Origin: an uncultured Sphingomonadaceae bacterium
GTDB taxonomy: Bacteria; Pseudomonadota; Alphaproteobacteria; Sphingomonadales; Sphingomonadaceae
DNA length: 9,161 nucleotides
Direction of reading: 5' to 3'
NCBI GenBank assembly: GCA_938016505.1
Contig: CALLWN010000278.1
Coordinates: 1-9,161, forward strand
Below are positions 1 through 5,682 of the stretch, piece by piece. Within the stretch, counting starts at the first letter, position 1. Every line of letters starts with the position of its first letter. A program made the translations under genes and the position numbers. The notes below the pieces were generated by a model. The model was not told the DNA's origin. It made no database searches and was given only the letters and a program-made list of their open reading frames with translations.

Positions 1-199
1 TGTGGAGCGTGTTGAACTGCGGCCCGGTCACGTTCCAGTGGTAGTTGTGGGTCTTGAGGTAGAGGGTATAGGTATCGGCCAGCAGCCGGGCGAGGCCTTG
101 GGTGATGGCGGCGAGCTCGCGTTCGGGAATGCCGATGTCGAGCGCGCGCGGCCCCGGCACTGCCGGAACCAGTTTCACGTCATCCTTCTTCTTGCCCAT
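1..199 (-). CDS. dps: Dps family DNA-binding / ferritin-like protein, N-terminal part (cut by window edge)
   Basis: The first 66 residues are visible; the rest lies left of the window. The segment after a short lysine-rich start (MGKKKDD) reads [20 protein letters not shown], the signature of the first long helix of Dps proteins, including the H-x-x-H-W-N ferroxidase-centre region (H51, H54, W55, N56). Known role of the family: a dodecameric cytoplasmic shell that oxidises and stores Fe2+ with peroxide and binds DNA non-specifically, protecting it in starvation and oxidative stress; the basic N-terminus fits the DNA-contacting tail. The ATG at 199 is supported by an AGGAAAGGA ribosome site about 8 bases upstream. 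It lies 78 bases downstream of the DUF3011 gene on the same strand but has its own plausible promoter. Family assignment is strong; the C-terminus cannot be judged. Confidence 0.93.
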   Translation of the reverse strand, partial: MGKKKDDVKLVPAVPGPRALDIGIPERELAAITQGLARLLADTYTLYLKTHNYHWNVTGPQFNTLH

Positions 200-226
200 C
201 TTGGGTCCTTTCCTGCATCGGCACCC

Positions 227-255
227 GATATGGGGTCATGAAGCACCAACCTCAA
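227..255 (-). promoter_or_regulatory. candidate promoter of dps
   Basis: On the minus strand, TTGAGG (250-255) and CATATC (227-232) are separated by exactly 17 bases and would start transcription about 20 bases before the dps ATG, leaving room for its ribosome site. The match is moderate; no OxyR-type or other stress-regulator operator was recognised. Inference from spacing and motif only. Confidence 0.35.
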
Positions 256-272
256 GCGCGGCCGAGGTTTTT
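248..272 (+). other. small hairpin between the DUF3011 stop and dps, with a T-run on the plus strand
   Basis: AACCTC (248-253) and GAGGTT (264-269) form a perfect 6-bp stem over a 10-base loop, followed on the plus strand by a T-run (268-272). Both flanking genes run on the minus strand, where the T-run becomes an A-run before the stem, so it is a poor terminator for the DUF3011 transcript and would work better against rightward antisense transcription. The right-hand part of the left arm overlaps the proposed dps -35 box. Function uncertain. Confidence 0.25.
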
Positions 273-277
273 GGCGA

Positions 278-1519
278 TCAGAGCGCGGCGACGTCGAAGC
301 TGGTCACGCGCTGGTCGGTTGCCGTGCAGTCGAGGCGGAGCCGGGTGGTCTCGTTGGGCCATCTGCCGGTGACATCGGTGACGAGATGCCAGCCCGCGCC
401 GCGCGTCTCGGTCGAGACGACCCGGTCGAGGCGGACCGACGTTGCCCCCGTGGCGCCGAGCTGGCGAGCGCCTTCGGCCATGCAGGCCCTGGCCTCGGCC
501 TGGGCGCTGGCCGGAAACAGGCCGTAGTCGGCCTGGAGGGAGGCGTTCGGGCGGCTCGCGTCATGCTTGCCTCCGCGGGAATTGAGGATGGCGATGAGGC
601 CGGCGGCGAGGCCGGCACCGAGGAGGCCGGCTGCGACCGCAGACCCATCGCCGCCGCTGTTGCTGCTGCCGCCGCTGCTGCCATATTGCGGCTGATAGCT
701 GCCACGGCCGTAGGCAAAGCGCGCCTCGCAGCCATGGTTCACCCAGATGCCGCCGGAATCATAGCCCCAGCTGCGGCCCTGGGTGCAGCTCGCGTTGGAG
801 AGCCGTTCGATGATCTGGACCCGGCCCTCGGTCGAGACGGAACAGCGGTTGTAGCGGTTCCTGTCGCTGCGGCATCGGATCTCGCCGGCGTAGCCGCTGC
901 CCCAGCTGCCGCCGGAGCCGCCCCAGCTGCCGCCGGAGCCGCCCCAGCCGCCGCCGGAGCCGCCGCCGACGGCATTGCCATAGGCGAAGACGGCCTGACA
1001 GCCGTTGCGTACCCAGATGGCATTGCGGTCGTAGCGCCAGGTCTGGCCCTCGATGCAGGCCGCGTTGGAGATCTGGCGGACCAGCTGGACCCGGCCGCCA
1101 GTGTTGACCCGGCAGCGCTCCTCGCGGTTGTTGATGCTGCGGCAGGTGATCTCGCCGGCGTAGCCGCTGCCCCAGTTGCCGCCGGAGCCGCCCCAGCCCG
1201 AGCCGGAGCCACCGCCGTAGACTGCAGCCTCGAACACTCCGCCGCAGCCGTCGGCGACCCACAGGCTCTGCCCGCGCTTGCGCCAGGTCTGGCCTTCGCG
1301 GCAGCGCCCCGACCGGTCCGGGCCCATGAAGGTGACCGACCGGGTGCCGGGCGGAAGCGCGCAGCTGTTCTGCTGGCCCGGCTGCGAATAGCACTGGATC
1401 TCGACGCGGCTGGACTGGGCCGCGGCCGGTGCAGCCATCATGAGCGTGCCAACCGGCGCGAGCTGCGCCATGACGGTCGCGCTCGCCGCGACATTTGCCA
1501 CGAAGTTATGGATCTTCAT
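278..1519 (-). CDS. secreted protein with three DUF3011 domains and Gly/Ser/Trp linkers
   Basis: A 413-residue protein. Residues 1-34 form an Ala-rich signal peptide ending near PAAAQ. Three DUF3011 copies follow (about 39-98, 122-180, 212-270), each with four cysteines in the same order (C43/53/73/92, C126/136/155/174, C216/226/245/264) and the hallmark C-x-x-G-x-x-W ... IWV-x-x-GC ... F core; the first copy is the most divergent. Copies are joined by repetitive Gly-Ser-Trp linkers. A glycine-zipper-like hydrophobic stretch (294-312) precedes a C-terminal region of about 90 residues that I do not recognise, with C346 and C398. DUF3011 has no established function; the cysteines suggest disulphide-linked domains in the periplasm or outside the cell. 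Start chosen at the ATG at 1519 because GAAGGAG sits 7 bases upstream and a signal peptide follows at once; the frame stays open much further upstream, antisense to argS, without coding meaning. It is transcribed divergently from argS. Confidence 0.88.
   Translation of the reverse strand: MKIHNFVANVAASATVMAQLAPVGTLMMAAPAAAQSSRVEIQCYSQPGQQNSCALPPGTRSVTFMGPDRSGRCREGQTWRKRGQSLWVADGCGGVFEAAVYGGGSGSGWGGSGGNWGSGYAGEITCRSINNREERCRVNTGGRVQLVRQISNAACIEGQTWRYDRNAIWVRNGCQAVFAYGNAVGGGSGGGWGGSGGSWGGSGGSWGSGYAGEIRCRSDRNRYNRCSVSTEGRVQIIERLSNASCTQGRSWGYDSGGIWVNHGCEARFAYGRGSYQPQYGSSGGSSNSGGDGSAVAAGLLGAGLAAGLIAILNSRGGKHDASRPNASLQADYGLFPASAQAEARACMAEGARQLGATGATSVRLDRVVSTETRGAGWHLVTDVTGRWPNETTRLRLDCTATDQRVTSFDVAAL
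878..1197. repeat. 50-bp near-identical direct repeat, copies at 878-927 and 1148-1197
   Basis: The two copies differ at one base (906 versus 1176) and are offset by exactly 270 bases, i.e. 90 codons, the length of one DUF3011-plus-linker unit. They encode the end of the Gly/Ser/Trp linker and the first residues (GSGYAGEI) of the second and third DUF3011 domains. The domain sequences beyond are much more diverged, so the linker junction has either been homogenised or is under strong constraint. Confidence 0.85.
900..962. repeat. 21-bp tandem repeat, three copies, inside the DUF3011 gene
   Basis: Units at 900-920, 921-941 and 942-962; the first two are identical and the third differs at a single base. 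Read on the minus strand each unit gives seven residues of the type GGSGGSW or GGSGGGW. As a multiple of three, the unit can expand or contract without breaking the frame, so linker length may vary among strains. Confidence 0.9.
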
Positions 1520-1570
1520 GCGTTCGCTCCTTCGGGGTGGCGCCTCGCCTCTGCCGCGATCGCACCCGCG

Positions 1571-1598
1571 CCCTAGCCGCCGAAGAGCCGGCTGCCAA
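1571..1598 (-). promoter_or_regulatory. candidate promoter of the DUF3011 gene
   Basis: Minus-strand TTGGCA (1593-1598), a 16-base spacer and CTAGGG (1571-1576). A start about 7 bases downstream would give a leader of some 45 bases containing the GAAGGAG site. The -35 box is reasonable; the -10 box matches only in CTA. It is one of the three CTAG occurrences in the window. Confidence 0.3.
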
Positions 1599-1604
1599 GC
1601 GACA

Positions 1605-1622
1605 GCGGTTGGATGCGGTTGG
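1605..1622. repeat. 8-bp direct repeat with 10-bp period in the divergent promoter region
   Basis: GCGGTTGG occurs at 1605-1612 and again at 1615-1622, so the copies repeat with one helical turn. The second copy overlaps the proposed argS -35 box, and the pair sits between the two divergent -35 boxes. This geometry suits a regulator binding one face of the DNA, but chance in G+C-rich sequence cannot be excluded. Confidence 0.4.
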
Positions 1623-1646
1623 CACGTCGCGGTGCAGCGGCTAACG
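1619..1646 (+). promoter_or_regulatory. candidate promoter of argS and its downstream genes
   Basis: TTGGCA (1619-1624), 16-base spacer, CTAACG (1641-1646). Transcription would begin near 1653, leaving a short leader with the GGAG ribosome site at 1661-1664. Moderate match only. Its -35 box is the mirror image of the DUF3011 -35 box (TGCCAA at 1593-1598). Confidence 0.3.
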
Positions 1647-1669
1647 CGTCGGGCCGGAACGGAGTCTGA

Positions 1670-3394
1670 ATGGCGAGCATTTTCGAGGAGGTGGGCGCGC
1701 TGGTCGCCGAGGCGGTGGCAGCACTCGAGACCGATGGCACGCTTGCCCCGGGCCATGGGGTCACGCCGGTCATCGAGCCGCCGCGCGACCCGGCCCACGG
1801 CGACCTCGCGACCAACGCTGCGCTTGCGCTGGCGAAGGCGGCGGGCATGCCGCCGCGCCAGCTTGCGAGCCTGCTTGCCATGACGCTGGCGCGGGCCCCC
1901 CAGGTCGAACGGGCCGAGGTGGCGGGGCCGGGCTTTCTGAACCTGGTTCTGGCGCCGGCGGCCTGGGAGGCGCAGCTGCGCGCGGTGCTCGCCGCCGGCG
2001 ACAGCTACGGCCGGGTGCCGACGCGGGCGGCGGGGCTTCCGGTCAATGTCGAATATGTCTCGGCCAACCCGACGGGGCCGATGCATGTTGGCCATTGCCG
2101 GGGCGCGGTGGTGGGCGATGCGCTTGCCAACCTTCTGGAATTTGCCGGGCACCGGGTGACCCGGGAATATTATGTGAACGACGCTGGCGCGCAGGTCGAC
2201 ACGCTCGCCCGGTCGGTCCACCTGCGCTACCGGCAGGCGCTGGGCGATGCGATCGGGGCGATCCCGGATGGGCTCTACCCCGGCGATTATCTGGTGCCGG
2301 TGGGCGAGGCGCTTGCGGCCGAGTTCGGCGACCGGTTTCGCGCAAGCCCGGAAGCCGAGTGGCTGCCGCTGTTCCGGGGGCGGGCGGTGGCGGCGATGAT
2401 GGACCTGATCCGCGCCGACCTGGCGACGCTGGGGATCCGCCACGACATCTTCACCTCCGAGGCCGAGCTTCACGCCCGCGGCGCGCCAGCCGCGGCCGAG
2501 GCCCGGCTGCGGGCTGCAGGGCTTGTCTATGACGGCACGCTGCCGCCACCCAAGGGCGAGCTGATGGAGGACTGGGAGCCGGTGGTGCTGCCGCTGTTCC
2601 GCTCGACTGCGTTCGGCGACGATGTCGACCGGCCGATCCGCAAGTCGGATGGGAGCTGGACCTATTTCGGCGCCGACATGGCCTATCATGCCGAGAAGGC
2701 GGCACGGTCATCGGCGCTCATCGACATCTGGGGCGCGGACCACAGCGGAACGGTCAAGCGGATCGAGGCGGCGGTTGCAGCGCTCACCGGGGGCGAGGTG
2801 CCGTTCGACGTGAAGCTGGTGCAGATGGTCCGGATCTTCCGCGGCGGCGAGCCGGTGCGGATGTCGAAGCGGGCCGGCAATTTCGTGACGCTTGCCGACG
2901 TGGTCGAGGAGGTGGGGCCCGATGTGACCCGCTTCATGATGCTGACCAAGCGGCCGGAGAGCCCGCTCGACTTCGACTATGTGAGGGCGGTGGAGCAGTC
3001 GCGCGAGAACCCGGTCTTCTACGTGCACTATGCCCACGCCCGGATCCGTTCGGTCGAGCGAAGGGCCGAGGGGCTGGCGCTGGCGGAGGCTGCGCCGCTC
3101 GACCGGCTCGACGAGGCCGAGCGGGGCCTCATCAAGATCATGGCGCAGTGGCCGCGGGTGGTGGAGCAGGCAGCAGCAGCGCGCGAGCCGCACCGGGTGG
3201 CCTTCTACCTGCACGATCTTGCCAGCGCCTTCCACGCGCTGTGGAACCGCGGCAACGACGACCCCGCGCTCAGGATCCTGGTGGATGACCCGGACCTTGC
3301 GTCGGCGCGGCTCGCGCTGGCGCGGGGCTGCGGCCATGTGCTGCGCGCCGGGCTCTCGATCATGGGCGTGACTGCGGCCGAGGAGCTGCGCTGA
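1670..3394 (+). CDS. argS: arginyl-tRNA synthetase
   Basis: A 574-residue class I aminoacyl-tRNA synthetase that charges tRNA-Arg with arginine using ATP in the cytoplasm; essential for translation. Domains in order: N-terminal Arg-specific additional domain (about 1-95, with PPRDPAHGDLATNAAL), catalytic Rossmann core with the HIGH-type motif HVGH at 139-142 inside EYVSANPTGPMHVGHCRG, the family block REYYVNDAGAQ (165-175), the KMSKS-type loop MSKRAGNF (398-405), then a DALR anticodon-binding domain to the C-terminus. Unlike some ArgRS that lack a clear KMSK lysine, this one has a readable MSK. Length is normal. The ATG at 1670 has GGAG five bases upstream. The stop is followed after one base by the SPOR gene's ATG, so the two are almost certainly co-transcribed and probably translationally coupled. 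Confidence 0.97.
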   Translation: MASIFEEVGALVAEAVAALETDGTLAPGHGVTPVIEPPRDPAHGDLATNAALALAKAAGMPPRQLASLLAMTLARAPQVERAEVAGPGFLNLVLAPAAWEAQLRAVLAAGDSYGRVPTRAAGLPVNVEYVSANPTGPMHVGHCRGAVVGDALANLLEFAGHRVTREYYVNDAGAQVDTLARSVHLRYRQALGDAIGAIPDGLYPGDYLVPVGEALAAEFGDRFRASPEAEWLPLFRGRAVAAMMDLIRADLATLGIRHDIFTSEAELHARGAPAAAEARLRAAGLVYDGTLPPPKGELMEDWEPVVLPLFRSTAFGDDVDRPIRKSDGSWTYFGADMAYHAEKAARSSALIDIWGADHSGTVKRIEAAVAALTGGEVPFDVKLVQMVRIFRGGEPVRMSKRAGNFVTLADVVEEVGPDVTRFMMLTKRPESPLDFDYVRAVEQSRENPVFYVHYAHARIRSVERRAEGLALAEAAPLDRLDEAERGLIKIMAQWPRVVEQAAAAREPHRVAFYLHDLASAFHALWNRGNDDPALRILVDDPDLASARLALARGCGHVLRAGLSIMGVTAAEELR

Positions 3395-3395
3395 G

Positions 3396-4259
3396 ATGGC
3401 GCGGTCACCCTCGCCCCGGCGCGAGGCGCGCGGGCGCAGCGACGGCAGCGACGGCCGCGCGCCCTGGCTCGAGGAGGCCGACCCGGACGAGGCCGAGGCG
3501 ACACTCATCGGCCGGCGGACGCTGCTCGGGCTCCTGGTGGCGCTGCTCGCGCTGGTGGGGATCGTGGCGGCGGGGCTGTGGCTCGTGTCCGACAGGGCGG
3601 ACGGGCCTGCCGACATTCCTGCCGATGGCGAGGTGCCGCTCGTCACCTCGCCGGGGCCGTGGCGACTGCCGGCCGAAGGACCGGGTGTCGAGGGGACCCC
3701 GGTCGAGGGTCAGGGCCAGCTCATGTTCCCCGTCGGCGAAGGCCAGGCGCCCGACGGCCGGATCGACGCGGCGCGCCTGCCCGAGGAGCCGGTGCCGCCC
3801 GGGCCGGCCGGAGCCGAGGTCTCGCCCGGGCCGCCGACGGACCTTCTTGGCCCGCCTGAAGTCTCGGACTGGCCGGAGCCCGAGCCTTCGGGAGGGCCAG
3901 CGCGGCCGAGCCGTCGCACGCCCGAGCCACCGCCGACAGCGCCGGCTTCAGCACCGGAAAAACCGGCGGTGCCGGCAGCGGCGGCAGCGGGAGCGGCGGC
4001 AGTTCCGGCCACGGCTGGCGGGGGCGGCGGCACGGTGCAGCTTGGGGCCTTCTCGTCGGAGGCGGCGGCGCGCCGCGCCTTTGCGGACCTCGCCGCGCGC
4101 CATCCCGAGCTCAAGGGCGTCTCGCCCCAGATCAGCCGGACCGGGGACGCCGAGCGGATGCTGTGGCGGGTGAGGGCACGGCTCGGCGAGGGCGTTGCGC
4201 CGCGCGCCTTCTGCGACCGGCTGCGGGTGGCAGGCGACGCCTGCACCGAGGTGCGCTGA
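3396..4259 (+). CDS. SPOR-domain inner-membrane protein
   Basis: A 287-residue bitopic protein: a charged cytoplasmic N-terminus (1-40), one transmembrane helix (about 42-64), a long Pro/Ala/Gly-rich periplasmic linker (65-210) and a C-terminal SPOR domain (about 212-287) starting at TVQLGAFSSEAAARRAF and ending AFCDRLRVAGDACTEVR. The Cys pair C273/C283 near the end is usual for this alphaproteobacterial subgroup. SPOR domains bind glycan strands stripped of stem peptides at the division septum, so the protein is probably recruited to the divider, though its exact task is unknown. The same pairing, argS then a SPOR gene, is familiar in alphaproteobacteria. The start at 3396 lies one base after the argS stop; a clear separate ribosome site is not visible, consistent with coupling. 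Codon use matches argS. Confidence 0.9.
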   Translation: MARSPSPRREARGRSDGSDGRAPWLEEADPDEAEATLIGRRTLLGLLVALLALVGIVAAGLWLVSDRADGPADIPADGEVPLVTSPGPWRLPAEGPGVEGTPVEGQGQLMFPVGEGQAPDGRIDAARLPEEPVPPGPAGAEVSPGPPTDLLGPPEVSDWPEPEPSGGPARPSRRTPEPPPTAPASAPEKPAVPAAAAAGAAAVPATAGGGGGTVQLGAFSSEAAARRAFADLAARHPELKGVSPQISRTGDAERMLWRVRARLGEGVAPRAFCDRLRVAGDACTEVR

Positions 4260-4272
4260 ACCAGGGGCTGAC

Positions 4273-4278
4273 AAAGGA
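4273..4278 (+). promoter_or_regulatory. ribosome-binding site that fixes the rfbB start
   Basis: AAAGGA lies 7 bases before the ATG at 4286. The open frame extends to an ATG at 4163, but that stretch overlaps the 3' end of the SPOR gene and does not resemble the enzyme; the Rossmann fold begins immediately after 4286. Confidence 0.75.
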
Positions 4279-4285
4279 CCGGACG

Positions 4286-5353
4286 ATGCGATCCCTTCTC
4301 GTGACTGGCGGCGCCGGCTTCATCGGCGCCAATTTCGTTCACCTATGGGCGCGCGAGCGGCCGGAGGACCGGATCACGGTGCTCGATGCCCTGACCTATG
4401 CCGGGAACCGCGCCAACCTCGCCAATGTGAAGGCGGAGCTGGTGGTGGGCGACATCCGCGACGGGGGCCTTGTGGATACGCTGATCGCCAGCCGCGAGGT
4501 GGACACGATCGTCCATTTCGCCGCCGAGAGCCATGTCGACCGCTCGATCAGCGGGCCCGACGCCTTCATCGAGACCAACATCCTCGGCACCCACACGCTG
4601 CTGAAGGCAGCGCGGCGGGCCTGGCTCGGCGAGAGCCGCCGGCCGCACCGGTTCCATCACATCTCGACCGACGAGGTCTATGGCACGCTCGCGCCCGACG
4701 ACCCGCCGTTCCGCGAGACGACGCCCTATGCGCCGAACTCGCCCTATTCGGCCTCGAAGGCGGCCTCCGACCACCTGGTGCGGGCCTATCACCACACCTA
4801 TGGGCTTGAGACCACCACCTCGAACTGCTCGAACAACTATGGGCCGTTCCAGTTCCCGGAGAAGCTGATCCCGCTGTTTCTCCTGAACGCGCTCGAGGGG
4901 CGCACGCTCCCCATCTACGGCGACGGCATGCAGGTGCGCGACTGGCTCCATGTCGAGGACCATTGCCGGGGGATCATGGCGGTGATCGACCGGGGCCGGC
5001 CGGGCGAGACCTACAATATCGGCGGCGGGGCGGAGCTGCCCAACCTTGCCGTCATCGACACGCTGTGCCGCACGGTTGACGACGCCTTCGCCGCCGACCC
5101 GGGGCTGGCGACGCGATTCCCCGATGCGCCGGCGGCGCACGGGCTGCCGACTGCGAGCCTCAAGCGCTTCGTGACCGACCGGCCAGGGCACGACCGGCGC
5201 TACGCGATCGACTGCGGCAAGGCGATGGCCGAACTGGGCTATGCGCCGGCGCACGACTTCGCGACCGGCTTCGCGAGGACGGTTGCCTGGTATCTCGCCA
5301 ACGAGCCCTGGTGGCGGGCGATCCGCGACGGCAGCTACCGCAGCGCGGCCTGA
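4286..5353 (+). CDS. rfbB: dTDP-glucose 4,6-dehydratase
   Basis: A 355-residue extended SDR enzyme, also called RmlB, that converts dTDP-D-glucose to dTDP-4-keto-6-deoxy-D-glucose using tightly bound NAD+, the second step toward dTDP-L-rhamnose and other deoxysugars for surface polysaccharides. Visible hallmarks: NAD-binding GGAGFIG (8-14); FAAESHVDRSI (78-88); the T128-D129-E130 triad in STDEVYG; catalytic Y154-x3-K158 in YSASK; NNYGPFQFPEKLIPL (183-197); RDWLHVEDHC (218-227); the nucleotide-binding end FVTDRPGHDRRYAID (295-309). All catalytic residues are present and length is typical. The 26-base gap after the SPOR gene suggests co-transcription with argS. No rmlA, rmlC or rmlD lies beside it in this window, so it is separated from at least its immediate pathway partners here. 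A GDP- or UDP-sugar dehydratase is less likely given the TDE and PFQFPEKLIPL blocks. Confidence 0.94.
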   Translation: MRSLLVTGGAGFIGANFVHLWARERPEDRITVLDALTYAGNRANLANVKAELVVGDIRDGGLVDTLIASREVDTIVHFAAESHVDRSISGPDAFIETNILGTHTLLKAARRAWLGESRRPHRFHHISTDEVYGTLAPDDPPFRETTPYAPNSPYSASKAASDHLVRAYHHTYGLETTTSNCSNNYGPFQFPEKLIPLFLLNALEGRTLPIYGDGMQVRDWLHVEDHCRGIMAVIDRGRPGETYNIGGGAELPNLAVIDTLCRTVDDAFAADPGLATRFPDAPAAHGLPTASLKRFVTDRPGHDRRYAIDCGKAMAELGYAPAHDFATGFARTVAWYLANEPWWRAIRDGSYRSAA

Positions 5354-5371
5354 GGGGCGGGCCGGGGGGCG

Positions 5372-5602
5372 TCAGGGCCAGCCTCGAGGGCCAGCCTCGA
5401 CCTCGAACCAGCCGGAGCCGGTGGCGCGCAGGGCCCAGCCGCGTTCGGCGGCAAGCGCAGGGATGTCGGCGGCAGCGGCCGGATCATCGGCGAGGAGGCG
5501 GTAGCGGCCGGGACCGCTCTCGCGCACGGCGCGCGCAAGCCGCAGCGCCGGGATGGGGCAGCGCAGGCCCCGTGCGTCGACCTCCCTCGGCTCCTCCGGC
5601 AT
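5372..5602 (-). CDS. TusA/SirA-family sulfur-carrier protein
   Basis: A 76-residue protein with the family signature DARGLRCPIPALRLARA (9-25); C15 of the CPxP motif is the persulphide-carrying cysteine. The later LLADDPAAAADIPALAAERGW (36-56) matches the usual Asp-Pro turn and following helix, and WFEVE closes the fold. The family passes sulfur in the cytoplasm, as E. coli TusA does for tRNA 2-thiouridine, but many paralogues serve other sulfur or selenium pathways, so no gene symbol is given. The start at the ATG at 5602 is the only one that fits the fold; no Shine-Dalgarno is visible upstream, and a CTATCG box 17 bases upstream would give a leader of about ten bases. The longer open frame to 5884 runs antisense to the dehydrogenase and is rejected. 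It converges on rfbB (18-base gap) and diverges from the dehydrogenase. Its last codons contain a 13-bp tandem duplication. Confidence 0.88.
   Translation of the reverse strand: MPEEPREVDARGLRCPIPALRLARAVRESGPGRYRLLADDPAAAADIPALAAERGWALRATGSGWFEVEAGPRGWP
5374..5399. repeat. 13-bp tandem duplication at the 3' end of the TusA-like gene
   Basis: AGGGCCAGCCTCG at 5374-5386 is repeated exactly at 5387-5399. Because 13 is not a multiple of 3, the duplication shifts the reading frame and gives the present ending GPRGWP-stop; with one copy the frame would run on to a stop at 5335-5337, overlapping the end of rfbB antisense. Confidence 0.9.
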
Positions 5603-5625
5603 TGCGCGCGCGTGACTTTCGATAG

Positions 5626-5654
5626 TTGAACCGGCCGTCTGCGACCGCCTAGCA
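5626..5654 (+). promoter_or_regulatory. candidate promoter of the dienoyl-CoA-reductase-like gene
   Basis: TTGAAC (5626-5631), a 17-base spacer and CTAGCA (5649-5654) predict a start near 5661, about 22 bases before the ATG and upstream of the GGGAG ribosome site (5671-5675). Spacing of all three elements is consistent, making this the best-supported promoter in the window, though it is still only a motif match. Confidence 0.5.
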
Positions 5655-5682
5655 GCGGCAGCGCAGCGAAGGGAGAGCGACG

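Noticed and set aside
386..1576. Plus-strand open frame of 396 codons opposite the DUF3011 gene, Ala/Pro-rich
   Set aside because: It is the antisense reading of Gly/Ser/Trp repeats; no ribosome site, domain or independent support.
1520..2689. In-frame extension of the DUF3011 gene by 390 codons upstream, antisense to argS
   Set aside because: The extension is basic low-complexity sequence. A good ribosome site and a signal peptide mark the start at 1519.
4163..4285. Longer start for rfbB
   Set aside because: The added 41 residues are Arg-rich, overlap the end of the SPOR gene in another frame and precede the normal enzyme start, which has its own ribosome site.
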